DNA of 64,000 bases from Trichococcus paludicola (GTDB taxonomy: Bacteria > Bacillota > Bacilli > Lactobacillales > Aerococcaceae). Below, one piece after another: positions 1 through 9,430 of the stretch (the stretch's first letter is position 1; each line of letters begins with the position of its first letter). The notes below the pieces were generated by a model. That model saw only the letters and a list, made by a program, of their open reading frames with translations. It ran no database searches and had not been told where the DNA came from. The position numbers and the translations under genes are program-made. The stretch spans positions 496,001-560,000 of the forward strand of contig NZ_QBLC01000001.1 of the NCBI RefSeq assembly GCF_003052295.1, written 5' to 3'.

Positions 1-610
1 CGGAAAGGAACGGGTAGGTGACGTAGACGCGATGAAGGTCGGGCACCAATCCGGCGCAGGCGATCGTCAGACCGCCTCCTTGTGAAGCGCCTTGCGCATA
101 GATCTTGGTTTCATCCACAAAATCCAATGATTTGAGGATGCGCGCGGCGTGGGCCGTATCCAAGAACACCTGACGGTAATAGAGGTTTTCTTTGCCTTCC
201 TCCAATCCGCGGATGATCAGTCCCTTCATGACGCCTCCTTTTGTCTTGGTACAGTCTTCGGAAAGCCCGCCTTGTCCTCTGGCATCCAATGCCAAGACGA
301 CGAACCCTTCCGCCACCCAACCGATTTTATCCTGAAAATCCCCCGAATCGCCATGGTACCCATGAAATTGCAGCATCCCTTTTAATTTCTGTCCTCCCGT
401 AAACTTGGGGGTGACAAGCTGGCAATGCACTTCCGCGCCACCAACACCGATGAACGTTAGATGATAGAAGGTGGCGACTTGTGAGGGGATAGCCGCAATC
501 TCCAACTTGTATTCCAACGGCAGACTCTCCATTTCACGCAAACCCTCTTCCCAAAACGCATCAAAATCCTGCGGGCGTATCCCACTTCCCTGATAATCCT
601 TATAATCCAT
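1..610 (-). CDS. Acetyl xylan esterase / cephalosporin-C deacetylase family protein (partial)
   Basis: The gene runs off the left edge, so only the first 203 codons are visible. The start is the ATG at 610-608, preceded on the minus strand by GGGAGGA about 7 nt away. The protein has the alpha/beta-hydrolase fold of the AXE1 family, with HGYHGDSGDF near residue 83, DARGQGG near 109 and the nucleophile elbow GASQGG with Ser176. The family removes acetyl groups from acetylated xylo- or mannooligosaccharides. No signal peptide is seen, so it probably acts in the cytoplasm on imported oligosaccharides. It is divergent from the GH113 mannanase and shares its control region, which suggests deacetylation of acetylated mannan fragments. 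The catalytic Asp and His would lie outside the window. Confidence 0.88.
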   Translation of the reverse strand, partial: MDYKDYQGSGIRPQDFDAFWEEGLREMESLPLEYKLEIAAIPSQVATFYHLTFIGVGGAEVHCQLVTPKFTGGQKLKGMLQFHGYHGDSGDFQDKIGWVAEGFVVLALDARGQGGLSEDCTKTKGGVMKGLIIRGLEEGKENLYYRQVFLDTAHAARILKSLDFVDETKIYAQGASQGGGLTIACAGLVPDLHRVYVTYPFLS

Positions 611-751
611 CCTGTATCCTCCCATTATTTTTACCAGCAATAGCTGAAATTTTTCAAACGCATCATGTACCCAAAAGTTAGACACATCAGTTCTTTACAA
701 ACCTGTCATTATGATGAATAATGATGATGCCGCATACATTAATAAATATAT

Positions 752-774
752 ACTTTTAATTTTATATGTCAATA
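752..774. promoter_or_regulatory. Candidate operator, copy 1 of a shared AT-rich 23-mer
   Basis: This 23-bp stretch lies just upstream of the GH113 gene. It matches, in inverted orientation, the stretch at 1736-1758 upstream of the sugar-binding protein gene, at about 20 of 23 positions. The second copy contains GTATATAC, which fits the GT-TA-AC core of HutC-type GntR operators. A GntR/UTRA regulator sits at the end of the locus. Binding by that regulator is inference. Confidence 0.45.
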
Positions 775-790
775 TGTAGAGGAGGATATT

Positions 791-1720
791 ATGGATTTCA
801 TTAACGGGGTCACGTTCGGATTTATGAGTCAGCGCGGGGAATGGGAGGATGAAGAGGCGTTCAAATCCTTGCGGCTGCTGAAGGAGCGGTGTGCAATCGA
901 CCATGTGATTTTGGCAGTGGTTGTCGAACAGCCGACCATCCATTCCACAGAAATTGAATGGCAGGCGGATTCCGTCTTATCGGATCGGGAAGTGATGGGG
1001 GTGATTGATTATGCCCATGAACTGGGGTTGAAGGTCATTTTGAAGCCGATGCTCAACGTAAGCAATGGCATATGGCGCGCACATATCAATTTTTTTGATC
1101 ACGATGTTCCTTGCGAGCCGAAATGGTCGGACTGGTTCGCTTCCTATACCGATTTCATCAGCCATTACGCGGTTTTAGCGGAAGAGACAAAGTGCGAAAT
1201 GTTCGTCATCGGTTGCGAACTGGTCAACAGCGATCGAAGGGAGCGGCAGTGGCGCGAAGTTATCGCTGCTGTGCGGAAAGAATATCAGGGTGAAATCACC
1301 TATAACTGTGACAAGTATCAGGAAAATCATATCGCCTGGTGGGACGCGGTCGATGTCATCTCATCTTCTGGCTACTATCCAATCGATAGGTGGGAACAGG
1401 AATTGCAGCGTATCGGACAGGTGGTTGAAAAGTACAACAAGCCGTTTTTCTTCTGCGAAGCGGGCTGTGCCAGTCGGACCGGGGCCAAGTGGTTGCCCAA
1501 CAACTGGGAGCTGGATGGCAGCGTTGATTTGATGGAACAGAAAGAATGGTATGAAGAAATGTTCAAACAGACTTCACGGCATAAATGGGTCGGAGGATTT
1601 GGGCTATGGGACTGGAAAGCGCACCTGTATCAATTGGAAGAGTCCAACAAAGACAGCGATTATGCGCTTTTCGGGAAGCCGGCAGAGGAAACGGTAAGGA
1701 ATTATTTTAAAAACAAATAA
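791..1720 (+). CDS. Glycoside hydrolase family 113 beta-mannanase/mannosidase
   Basis: A 309-residue protein of typical GH113 length, a (beta/alpha)8 family that cleaves beta-1,4-mannosidic bonds with retention. The acid/base glutamate is E143 in the segment FVIGCELVNSD and the nucleophile is E223 in FFFCEAGCASR, matching the spacing of known GH113 enzymes. There is no signal peptide, so it should act in the cytoplasm on imported mannooligosaccharides. RBS GAGGAGG lies 5-6 nt before the ATG. The gene opens a same-strand run with an ABC importer, alpha-galactosidase and a GH1 enzyme, which supports a role in (galacto)mannan breakdown. The exact chain-length preference cannot be read from sequence. 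Confidence 0.85.
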   Translation: MDFINGVTFGFMSQRGEWEDEEAFKSLRLLKERCAIDHVILAVVVEQPTIHSTEIEWQADSVLSDREVMGVIDYAHELGLKVILKPMLNVSNGIWRAHINFFDHDVPCEPKWSDWFASYTDFISHYAVLAEETKCEMFVIGCELVNSDRRERQWREVIAAVRKEYQGEITYNCDKYQENHIAWWDAVDVISSSGYYPIDRWEQELQRIGQVVEKYNKPFFFCEAGCASRTGAKWLPNNWELDGSVDLMEQKEWYEEMFKQTSRHKWVGGFGLWDWKAHLYQLEESNKDSDYALFGKPAEETVRNYFKNK

Positions 1721-1735
1721 TTTTATTTATAAAAG

Positions 1736-1785
1736 TATATACATTTAAAATTAAAAGTGATAATATGTATCCGTAAACGCTTACT
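1736..1785. promoter_or_regulatory. Candidate GntR operator copy 2 and cre-like site
   Basis: Positions 1736-1758 are the inverted second copy of the 23-mer at 752-774 and include GTATATAC. Just downstream, GTAAACGCTTAC at 1773-1784 reads on the other strand as AGTAAGCGTTTACG, matching 12 of 14 positions of the CcpA cre consensus. Together they suggest substrate-specific control plus carbon catabolite repression of the transporter operon. Both assignments are inference from sequence resemblance. Confidence 0.5.
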
Positions 1786-1807
1786 AAAATTTGAGGAGGA
1801 TTTAAAG

Positions 1808-3121
1808 ATGAGAAGAAATACAATTTTTGGCAAAGCAGGTTTGACGATCGCATCATTGTTGGTATTGGCTGCTTGTGGCAGTGCAGCTTCGGAATCGGGC
1901 AGTAATGAAGAAGGTGTCGAAACAATCACGTTCATCAACCATAAAACGGACTGGGAAGAAAACGGCAAATGGGATGAGTACATGGCAGCTTTCAATGAAA
2001 AATATCCGGATATAAAAGTAGAAATCGAAACGATGACCGATTATGCAGGACAGATGAAAACGCGTATGAACACGGAAGAATACGGCGATTTGTTGATGCT
2101 GCCGGCTGATATTTCACCGACCGATTTCGAGCTGTTCTTTGAACCTTTGGGTGATAAAACAGAGTTGAGCGAGACCTATATGGGCTTGAACGATCGCTCC
2201 TTCGAAGGCGTACAATACGGTATTCCTACGCAGTTGAATGCCACTGGGATGGCCGTCAACATGAAAGTGTTCGAAGATGCTGGCATCACCGAATTCCCGA
2301 AAACACCGGAAGCTTTCGTTGCAGCTTTGGAAACGATCAAAGAATCCAATCCTGAAGTGACGCCTTTATATACGAATTACTCGGCAGGCTGGACGCTTTC
2401 CAACTGGGACTTCACCCGGACTGGGGTATCCGGCGATCCGGATGTGACGACGAAGATGGCGGAAGATTCAGCTCCGTTCGAAGTGGGCGACACTATGAAC
2501 ACGATTTATGATGTGCTTTTCCAAGTCGCTGAAAAAGGATTGATCGAAGAGGATCCTACGACATCGGATTGGGAACAATCAAAACTGGATTTGGCAAACG
2601 GTAACGTTGCAGTCATGGTTCTGGGAAGCTGGGCTGTGCCTCAGATCCAGGAATTAGCCGAAGGGCATGAAGAAGACATCACTTTCCAAACTTTCCCTGT
2701 CACAGCAGCTGACGGCAAGCAATATATGGGTGTCGGCGGTGACTATAACCTAGCCATCAACGTCAACAGTGAGCATAAGGAAGCAGCGCGTACGCTGTTG
2801 GACTGGTTGATCAATGAATCGGATTATGCCGTGGACAACGGTGGGTTGCAAGCAGTCAAAGGCGGCGACTATCCAGCTTCACTGAAAGCCAGCCAAGAAG
2901 CAGGGGTTGTCCTGTTGGAAGAAAACGCTGCTCCTGAAGGCAAAGAATCCTTGTTCTCTGACGTAAATAACATGTCTGAATTGGGCGTGGGTGCGACCGA
3001 CTTGGAGAAACAACGCATCATCGATGCAGCCATCGGAAATACGAATGAAACTTTTGAAGAAATCATGGAAGACTTTAATGCACGTTGGGCTGACGCCATC
3101 AAAGAAGTCAGCGGTAACTGA
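1808..3121 (+). CDS. Sugar ABC transporter substrate-binding lipoprotein
   Basis: The start chosen is ATG 1808, eight bases after GAGGAGGA; the longer frame from 1757 would add an unlikely N-terminus encoded by the promoter region. The 437-residue product begins with a lipoprotein signal peptide and lipobox LAAC (Cys23), followed by a Ser/Gly-rich linker. The remainder is a family 1 extracellular solute-binding protein. It should be anchored outside the membrane and deliver oligosaccharide to the two permeases that follow. No ATPase gene is present in the locus, so a shared MsmK-type ATPase encoded elsewhere is likely. Context suggests mannooligosaccharides or galactosyl-mannooligosaccharides as ligand, but the binding residues do not prove it. 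Confidence 0.92.
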   Translation: MRRNTIFGKAGLTIASLLVLAACGSAASESGSNEEGVETITFINHKTDWEENGKWDEYMAAFNEKYPDIKVEIETMTDYAGQMKTRMNTEEYGDLLMLPADISPTDFELFFEPLGDKTELSETYMGLNDRSFEGVQYGIPTQLNATGMAVNMKVFEDAGITEFPKTPEAFVAALETIKESNPEVTPLYTNYSAGWTLSNWDFTRTGVSGDPDVTTKMAEDSAPFEVGDTMNTIYDVLFQVAEKGLIEEDPTTSDWEQSKLDLANGNVAVMVLGSWAVPQIQELAEGHEEDITFQTFPVTAADGKQYMGVGGDYNLAINVNSEHKEAARTLLDWLINESDYAVDNGGLQAVKGGDYPASLKASQEAGVVLLEENAAPEGKESLFSDVNNMSELGVGATDLEKQRIIDAAIGNTNETFEEIMEDFNARWADAIKEVSGN

Positions 3122-3132
3122 TTGATGGAAGC

Positions 3133-3160
3133 AGGCGCCCTGGATAGGGGCGCTTGTTTT
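3133..3160 (+). terminator. Intercistronic hairpin, partial terminator or processing site
   Basis: AGGCGCCC at 3133-3140 pairs with GGGCGCTT at 3147-3154 and is followed by TGTTTT. It lies between the binding-protein gene and the permease gene. Such hairpins often allow more binding protein than permease by attenuation or mRNA 3' end protection. Confidence 0.65.
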
Positions 3161-3180
3161 ATAAATGGAGGGGAAAAACT

Positions 3181-4059
3181 GTGCAAAGAATTAATTTAAG
3201 CCAAAAAGCTGAGAAAAAATTACTCATCTTTTTATTTACGATCGTTCCGGTTTCTTTACTGCTGCTGTTTTCATATTATCCGTTGGTGAAGATGTTCCAG
3301 TACAGCCTGACCGATTGGAACGGGATTACGCCCGATCCGAATTTTGTCGGTTTGGATAATTACCGGACCGTTTTGACAAATCCAAAGTATTTTTCCGTAT
3401 TCAAAACCAGTTTCTATTATTTCACCGCTACTTTCTTCCAATTGGGCATTGCGCTATTGTTCGCTACGATCCTATCCTTCAAAGTAAAATTTGCGAATTT
3501 TTGGAAAGGGATTTTGTTTTTCCCTTATCTGTTGAACGGAGTGGCAATCGGCTTCATCTTCCTCTATTTCTATAAAGGTGGGGGGACATTGGATACGGTC
3601 CTGACGTTCTTTGGATTGGAGGATCAGATCCAATTATGGTTGGGGAACCGTTCCATCAATAATATCTCGCTGGCTTTCACCTCCGTTTGGCGCTATACCG
3701 GTTTCAACTTTCTGGTTTTCCTAGGAGCAATCCAATCGGTCAATCCGGAAATTTATGAGGCAGCTGAAATCGACGGGGCCAACCAATGGGATAAATTCCG
3801 TTACATAATTGTCCCGAGCATCAAGAAAATCATTTTTTTGAACATCATTCTCGGAATCAGCGGCTCTCTCAGCGTATTCGATATCCCATACATCATGACG
3901 GGCGGATCGAACGGAACGACAACTTTCGTCATCCAAACGATCGCTACCGCATTCAAATATAACAAAACCGGTTTGGCATCCGCGATGGGTATCATCCTGC
4001 TTGGAATCGTGATTGTGGTCACGGTTGTCCAGAAACTGGCTATTAAGGAGGATAGATAG
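3181..4059 (+). CDS. Sugar ABC transporter permease, MalF/UgpA type
   Basis: The likely start is GTG 3181, seven bases after GAGGGG; the open frame extends back to 3154 but overlaps the hairpin and lacks its own RBS. The 292-residue protein has six predicted membrane segments. Its cytoplasmic EAA loop reads EAAEIDGANQWDKFRYI near residue 197, the contact site for the ATPase. The family forms a heterodimer with the next gene product to import oligosaccharides. It is in an operon with the binding protein upstream and the second permease 3 bases downstream. Confidence 0.92.
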   Translation: MQRINLSQKAEKKLLIFLFTIVPVSLLLLFSYYPLVKMFQYSLTDWNGITPDPNFVGLDNYRTVLTNPKYFSVFKTSFYYFTATFFQLGIALLFATILSFKVKFANFWKGILFFPYLLNGVAIGFIFLYFYKGGGTLDTVLTFFGLEDQIQLWLGNRSINNISLAFTSVWRYTGFNFLVFLGAIQSVNPEIYEAAEIDGANQWDKFRYIIVPSIKKIIFLNIILGISGSLSVFDIPYIMTGGSNGTTTFVIQTIATAFKYNKTGLASAMGIILLGIVIVVTVVQKLAIKEDR

Positions 4060-4062
4060 GCG

Positions 4063-4929
4063 ATGGAAATGACAGAGATAACGCAGAAAATCATGAAAAA
4101 AGGCCGGAAATCGGGTTGGACAATCGGGAGTTTTTTCAAATATACCATCCTCTTGGTCGGGGCGATTGCGGCGGTGCTTCCTTTGTTGGTCGTCCTGATT
4201 GGATCGTTCAAATCCAATGAAGAATTCTTGACGACTGGCGTTTTGGCTTTGCCGCAGCAGCTGGATTTCTCCAATTATGTCACAGCGTTTGTGAACGGGC
4301 AGATGCTGACGGGCTTCAAAAATACGTTTTTCATCTTCATCGTCAGCATGGTCGGCAAATTGACGCTCGGATCGATGTTTGCCTACGTGATGAACCGCTT
4401 CGAGTTCCGCTACAAGAAGCTGATCCTTACCTTGTTCATGACAGCGATGCTGATACCAGGCATCACAAGCCAAGTCGCCACTTTCCAGATCATCGAAAGC
4501 ATGGGTTTGTTCAACACAATCTGGTCGGTCATCGTCCTCAATTTGGGTACGGATGTCATCTCCATCTACATCTTTATGCAGTATCTGGACGAAATTCCGG
4601 TATCGCTCGACGAATCAGCCTATCTTGATGGGGCTTCGCATTTCCAAATTTTCTGGAAAATCATTTTGCCCAATCTGAAGGCGCCGATTGTGACTATGCT
4701 GATCATCAGTGGGGTGGGCGTCTACAACGACTTCTACAACCCTTTCCTATACATGCCGGCACGCGAGCTGAAGGTCATTTCCACTGCGTTGTTTGCCTTC
4801 AAAGGGCCATACGGAACCAATTGGCCGGTCATTCTGGCTGGCGTCATGATCGTGATCGTCCCGATCCTGATTTTGTTCGTCAGCCTGCAGAAATACATTT
4901 ACAACGGCGTAGCAGGATCCGTGAAGTAA
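4063..4929 (+). CDS. Sugar ABC transporter permease, MalG/UgpE type
   Basis: A 288-residue integral membrane protein with about six membrane segments and the EAA-loop sequence ESAYLDGASHFQIFWKI near residue 185. It is the expected partner of the preceding permease, starting only 3 bases after it. AAGGAGGA lies at 4045-4052; the first ATG (4063) or the ATG two codons later could be used. The pair should import the oligosaccharide captured by the lipoprotein encoded upstream. Confidence 0.92.
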   Translation: MEMTEITQKIMKKGRKSGWTIGSFFKYTILLVGAIAAVLPLLVVLIGSFKSNEEFLTTGVLALPQQLDFSNYVTAFVNGQMLTGFKNTFFIFIVSMVGKLTLGSMFAYVMNRFEFRYKKLILTLFMTAMLIPGITSQVATFQIIESMGLFNTIWSVIVLNLGTDVISIYIFMQYLDEIPVSLDESAYLDGASHFQIFWKIILPNLKAPIVTMLIISGVGVYNDFYNPFLYMPARELKVISTALFAFKGPYGTNWPVILAGVMIVIVPILILFVSLQKYIYNGVAGSVK

Positions 4930-4948
4930 AGCCGAAAGGAGCAAGAAG

Positions 4949-5545
4949 ATGGGAAAACAGTCAAGAATCGTACGCTTTGTCGAGCAGGTGTACCGTTTGG
5001 TTACCGGGTCGCTCCTCTATTGGAAGACACTCATCTTTTCAGGGGGCTTGTATGGTTTCGTGGACGCTGCCGACAGGCTGATGGCGTTCCTTTCATCGGC
5101 TGAGCCAACCAGAGCAGGAAAAACAGAAAGTTTGCCGCACAGAAAACTTCTTTCATTCACCTGGTGTGTGTTGTTCAGTATCGTTTTGGCTGGCTACCTG
5201 CACATCGGCAATGGCAAAAGGACCGAGATGACTCTGTTTCTCTGGATAACGGCCAGCACAGCATTCTTGTTGTATCATATTTTCTTGGTGACACTCGTCG
5301 TGTTGGGTAAGGAGAATGAGCCGCGGTTGTCGAATCGTATGCGCTACGCTCAAACTCTAGACCATATGTTCCGCAACCCGACGAAGGGCCTGTACATCCT
5401 GGTGCTTTCAGGCAGTGCGGTGTTGGTTGGTTTCTTCAATCTCATTCTGTTTGTTTTCCTTGTTCCGAGTCTCTACTGGTGGTTTTTGACCAAAGGAATG
5501 GGGCAACAGAAAAAGCGGCCAATGAGTGCGGCTGGTTCATCCTAA
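4949..5545 (+). CDS. YesL-like (DUF624) membrane protein
   Basis: A 198-residue protein with the N-terminal pattern of the YesL/DUF624 family (VYRLVTGSLLYWKTLIFSGG) and about four to five hydrophobic segments. Family members commonly sit in Gram-positive operons beside sugar ABC importers for plant polysaccharide fragments; their molecular role is not established. The central part (residues about 45-75) is charged and polar. RBS AAAGGAG precedes the ATG. It is co-oriented with and 19 bases after the permease gene. Confidence 0.75.
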   Translation: MGKQSRIVRFVEQVYRLVTGSLLYWKTLIFSGGLYGFVDAADRLMAFLSSAEPTRAGKTESLPHRKLLSFTWCVLFSIVLAGYLHIGNGKRTEMTLFLWITASTAFLLYHIFLVTLVVLGKENEPRLSNRMRYAQTLDHMFRNPTKGLYILVLSGSAVLVGFFNLILFVFLVPSLYWWFLTKGMGQQKKRPMSAAGSS

Positions 5546-5591
5546 TCCGAGGAACTGACCACTTGCCATCAATTTAAACAGGAGGTCCAAT

Positions 5592-7844
5592 GTGACAAAC
5601 TACATCCATATCAATGAAAACAACAAAGAATTCCATCTGACGAACGGGAAAATCAGCTACATCTTCCGCGTGATGGAACAGACAAACATCCTGGAACAGC
5701 TGTATGCAGGGAAGGCGATCAAGCACCGCGAATCGTTCGCGCACCTGATCGAAAGGGAAGTGCGGCCGTCGAACAATCAGGTGACGGGCGATCATACGAC
5801 TTCCCTGGAGCACGTCAAACAGGAAATGCCTGTTTACGGAACGACTGATTTCCGCTATCCGGGTTTGGAAATCCGCTATCCTGACGGCGACCGCATCAGC
5901 CAATTCGAGTACCGATCCTATCAGGTTGAAAAAGAGAAAAAGAAATTGACTGATCTGCCGGCAACTTTCGCGGGTGCGGATGAAGCGACGACCCTGAGCA
6001 TCCTGCTGAAGGATCGCTATTCCGGTCTTATGCTGACGTTGTCCTACACGATTTTCCATGAGCTCAGCGCGCTGACACGCCATGCCGAAATCACGAACAC
6101 CGGCGAGGAGACTTTCCTGCTGGAACGGTTGATGAGCCTGAATGTGGATCTGCCGACGGATGATTATGATTTCATCCATCTGCACGGCGCTTGGGCGCGG
6201 GAGGCGCAACTGGAACGCAAACCGCTCATGACTGGCGTGCAGAGCGTATCGAGCACACGCGGCGCCAGCAGCCATGTGCACAATCCTTTCTTTGCCTTGG
6301 CGAAGAAAAATACGGACGAAAAGCAAGGGGAAGTGTTCGGGTTCAGCTTCGTCTACAGCGGGAACTTTTTGGCGCAGGTGGAAGTCGACCCGTATCATGT
6401 CACCCGGGCGATGCTGGGGATCAACCCGCATCAGTTCGGGTGGGAATTGGAGCCGGGCAGTGAATTTGTGACTCCTGAAGCGGTGATGGTATACAGCGAT
6501 GCCGGTCTGAACGGGATGAGCCGAACTTTCCACGACCTCTACCGCAAGCACTTGATCAGTCCGAAATGGTCAGGCAAGAAGCGGCCGATCCTGATTAACA
6601 ACTGGGAAGCGACGTATTTTGATTTCAACGAAGAAAAAATACTGGAGCTGGCAGCCGATGCCAAAACGTTGGGAATCGAACTGTTCGTTCTGGATGACGG
6701 CTGGTTCGGAGAGCGGGACAATGATGCCAGTTCCTTAGGGAATTGGACGACCGATCCGAAGAAACTGCCTAACGGAGTGGAAGGTTTGGCCGATAAAATC
6801 CACGAAATGGGTCTTCAGTTCGGACTCTGGTTCGAGCCGGAGATGGTATCGGTCGGCACACCGATCCATGAGGACCATCCGGATTGGAAAATCGGCCATC
6901 CGGATAAGATCATCTCGCATGGCCGCAATCAATTTGTGCTTGATTTTTCGCGTCCGCAAGTGGTGGAGAACATCTTCCAGCAGATGGATGCGCTCCTTTC
7001 GAGCAAGACGATCGACTATGTCAAATGGGACATGAACCGTTACATTTCCGAAGCCTACTCACAATCCTTGGCCGCGACAAAACAAGGGGAAGTGATGCAC
7101 CGCTATATTCTGGGCGTCTATGCGCTTTACGAAAAAATCCTTGAGAAGTACCCGGACTTGCTGATCGAATCCTGTGCCGGCGGGGGCGGGCGCTTCGATC
7201 CGGGCTTGCTGTATTACGCACCACAGACTTGGGCCAGTGATGACACGGATGCAGTTGAGCGTTTGAAGATTCAATACGGCACGTCTATGGTCTACCCGTT
7301 GTCGGCAATCGGCAGCCATGTTTCAGCGGTGCCGAATCATCAGGTCGCCCGCATGACTTCCTTGAAGATGCGCGGCGATGTAGCCGCTTTCGGGACGTTC
7401 GGCTATGAATTGAACAGCACAAAACTTTCTGAGGTAGAAAAAGAAATCGTCCGTGAACAGGTTGCGCAGGTTAAACGTTGGCAGCCGCTGATCCATCAGG
7501 GCGATTTCTACAGACTTGAAAGTCCATTTGCAGGCAATACGACTGCCTGGATGGTTGTTGCTTCCGACAAATCGGAGGCTTTGGTCGGTGTCTACCATGT
7601 ATTGGCGAAGCCGAACCCGGCCTATGAGCGGATTTTGCTGGAAGGACTGGATAGGGATGCTTTGTACCAAATCAATGGAGCAGCGCTTGCCCGTTATGGA
7701 GATGATCTGATGCAGATCGGCCTTTTGCTCGGCGGGAACTATATCGGGCGTGCGCAGGATTATTGGAGCCGCACGATGCCGGGCGATTTTTCAAGCCAGC
7801 TTTATCATTTACAAAAAATAGACAAGAGCGAGGATGACGGATAA
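5592..7844 (+). CDS. Alpha-galactosidase, GH36
   Basis: A 750-residue protein of full GH36 length. The start is GTG 5592, six bases after GGAGG. The N-terminal beta-sandwich is followed by a (beta/alpha)8 catalytic domain with LDDGWFG near 375, the nucleophile D480 in VKWDMNRY and the acid/base D550 in ASDDTDA; the 70-residue spacing agrees with characterised GH36 enzymes. CAGGGGRFD near 529 is also typical. It removes alpha-1,6-galactose from galactomannan or raffinose-type oligosaccharides, probably in the cytoplasm. Its stop codon overlaps the start of the GH1 gene by one base, so translation is likely coupled. Confidence 0.95.
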   Translation: MTNYIHINENNKEFHLTNGKISYIFRVMEQTNILEQLYAGKAIKHRESFAHLIEREVRPSNNQVTGDHTTSLEHVKQEMPVYGTTDFRYPGLEIRYPDGDRISQFEYRSYQVEKEKKKLTDLPATFAGADEATTLSILLKDRYSGLMLTLSYTIFHELSALTRHAEITNTGEETFLLERLMSLNVDLPTDDYDFIHLHGAWAREAQLERKPLMTGVQSVSSTRGASSHVHNPFFALAKKNTDEKQGEVFGFSFVYSGNFLAQVEVDPYHVTRAMLGINPHQFGWELEPGSEFVTPEAVMVYSDAGLNGMSRTFHDLYRKHLISPKWSGKKRPILINNWEATYFDFNEEKILELAADAKTLGIELFVLDDGWFGERDNDASSLGNWTTDPKKLPNGVEGLADKIHEMGLQFGLWFEPEMVSVGTPIHEDHPDWKIGHPDKIISHGRNQFVLDFSRPQVVENIFQQMDALLSSKTIDYVKWDMNRYISEAYSQSLAATKQGEVMHRYILGVYALYEKILEKYPDLLIESCAGGGGRFDPGLLYYAPQTWASDDTDAVERLKIQYGTSMVYPLSAIGSHVSAVPNHQVARMTSLKMRGDVAAFGTFGYELNSTKLSEVEKEIVREQVAQVKRWQPLIHQGDFYRLESPFAGNTTAWMVVASDKSEALVGVYHVLAKPNPAYERILLEGLDRDALYQINGAALARYGDDLMQIGLLLGGNYIGRAQDYWSRTMPGDFSSQLYHLQKIDKSEDDG

Positions 7845-9304
7845 TGAAAATTGATTTTCCGAAAGATTTTTGGTGGGGAGCAGCTACATCAGGTCCCCAA
7901 AGTGAAGGGCGTTTCAACAAGTCCCATGCCAATGTGTTCGATCATTGGTATGAAGTGGAGCCGGATGCTTTTTACGATCAGGTAGGGCCTGATACGGCTT
8001 CAAATTTTTACAACAGCTACAAAGAGGACATCGCGATGCTGAAAGAAATCGGCCTAAATTCTTTCCGCACATCGATTCAATGGACGCGTCTGATCGATGA
8101 TTTGGAGGAAGGAACTGTCAATGAGGATGCGGTCCGTTTCTACAATGCCGTCATCGACGAATGTCTGGTTCAAGGCATCAAACCGGTAATAAATTTGTTC
8201 CATTTCGACATGCCGATTGCATTGCAAAACAAATACGGTGGTTGGGAATCGAAGCATGTGGTGGATCTGTTCGCGAAGTTTGCCGCGCAGTGTTTCCGTT
8301 TGTTCGGAGACAGAGTGGAGGACTGGTTTACGTTCAATGAGCCGCTAGTGGTAGTGGATGGCGCCTATCTGTATCAGTTCCATTATCCAAAAATCGTCGA
8401 CGGTAAAAAAGCCGTGCAGGTGGCCTATAATATCGCCTTGGCATCGGCCAAAGCAATCGCAGCTTTCAGGGAAATAAACACGAATCAGGCCGGGAAAATC
8501 GGCGTCATCCTGAATTTGACGCCATCCTATCCCGCGACTGAAGAGCCGGAAGATCTGGCTGCCGCCTGTTTTGCCAATCTTTGGATGAACGATATGTTTC
8601 TGGATGCGGCGGTTAAAGGCGCTTTCCCGCAGGAATTGGTGGCTACTTTCGAAAAGGATGGCGTCTTATGGGATGCGACACGAGAAGAGTTGCAGTTGAT
8701 CGGTGAAAACACGATTGATGTGCTCGGCGTCAATTTTTACCATCCGAACCGTGTCCAACGTCCGTCCGTCTCCGCAGACAGTTTAGCGGTGGACTGGATG
8801 CCTTCGCGATATTTTGAGGAGTATGCGATGCCCGGTCGCCGGATGAATGTGGACAAGGGCTGGGAAATCTACCCGCAGGCCTTGTACGACATTGCTTTAA
8901 ATATTCGAGACAATTACGGCAATATCCCTTGGTTCGTATCGGAAAACGGAATGGGTGTTTCCAGAGAAGAACGCTATTTGAATGCGGAAGGCGTCATTGA
9001 GGATGACTACCGCATCCAATTCATCCAAGAGCATCTTTACTGGGTGGCCAAAGGGATCGAAGAAGGCTCAAACTGTTTCGGTTATCATCTATGGACACCA
9101 ATCGACTGCTGGTCTTGGGGAAATGCTTACCGTAATCGCTATGGTTTCATCTCTAACAATATCCACACGCAGGTGAAGACAATCAAAAAGTCCGGGCGCT
9201 GGTTTAGACAAGTCGCCGATACTGGCCGCCTCGATGTGCCCGATAGTATCGTAGAAAAGTGGGACGAACCTGCATTGGATTTTAACGCTGCACAATTGGC
9301 TTAG
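7844..9304 (+). CDS. Glycoside hydrolase family 1 enzyme
   Basis: A 486-residue GH1 protein with acid/base E166 in TFNEP and nucleophile E367 in VSENG. The loop that selects 6-phosphosugars in phospho-beta-glucosidases (S-K-Y pattern, seen in the two GH1 proteins at 21.8-24.6 kb) is altered here: the region reads CWSWGNAYRNRYGF. This fits a locus with an ABC importer, which delivers unphosphorylated sugar. Beta-mannosidase or beta-glucosidase activity on oligomannoside or glucomannan ends is the most sensible guess. It is the last catabolic gene before the regulator. Confidence 0.85.
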   Translation: MKIDFPKDFWWGAATSGPQSEGRFNKSHANVFDHWYEVEPDAFYDQVGPDTASNFYNSYKEDIAMLKEIGLNSFRTSIQWTRLIDDLEEGTVNEDAVRFYNAVIDECLVQGIKPVINLFHFDMPIALQNKYGGWESKHVVDLFAKFAAQCFRLFGDRVEDWFTFNEPLVVVDGAYLYQFHYPKIVDGKKAVQVAYNIALASAKAIAAFREINTNQAGKIGVILNLTPSYPATEEPEDLAAACFANLWMNDMFLDAAVKGAFPQELVATFEKDGVLWDATREELQLIGENTIDVLGVNFYHPNRVQRPSVSADSLAVDWMPSRYFEEYAMPGRRMNVDKGWEIYPQALYDIALNIRDNYGNIPWFVSENGMGVSREERYLNAEGVIEDDYRIQFIQEHLYWVAKGIEEGSNCFGYHLWTPIDCWSWGNAYRNRYGFISNNIHTQVKTIKKSGRWFRQVADTGRLDVPDSIVEKWDEPALDFNAAQLA

Positions 9305-9430
9305 TAAATAATGAAAGATTGTCAGAAAGTCATGTTTTCGTTATACTAAAAATATAGACTTTTTGTGCGGAAATCTACTTTTTTTGGTGTTTCTCACGAA
9401 AGCTGTTATCGAGAGGAGCAGTGCGAAAAT

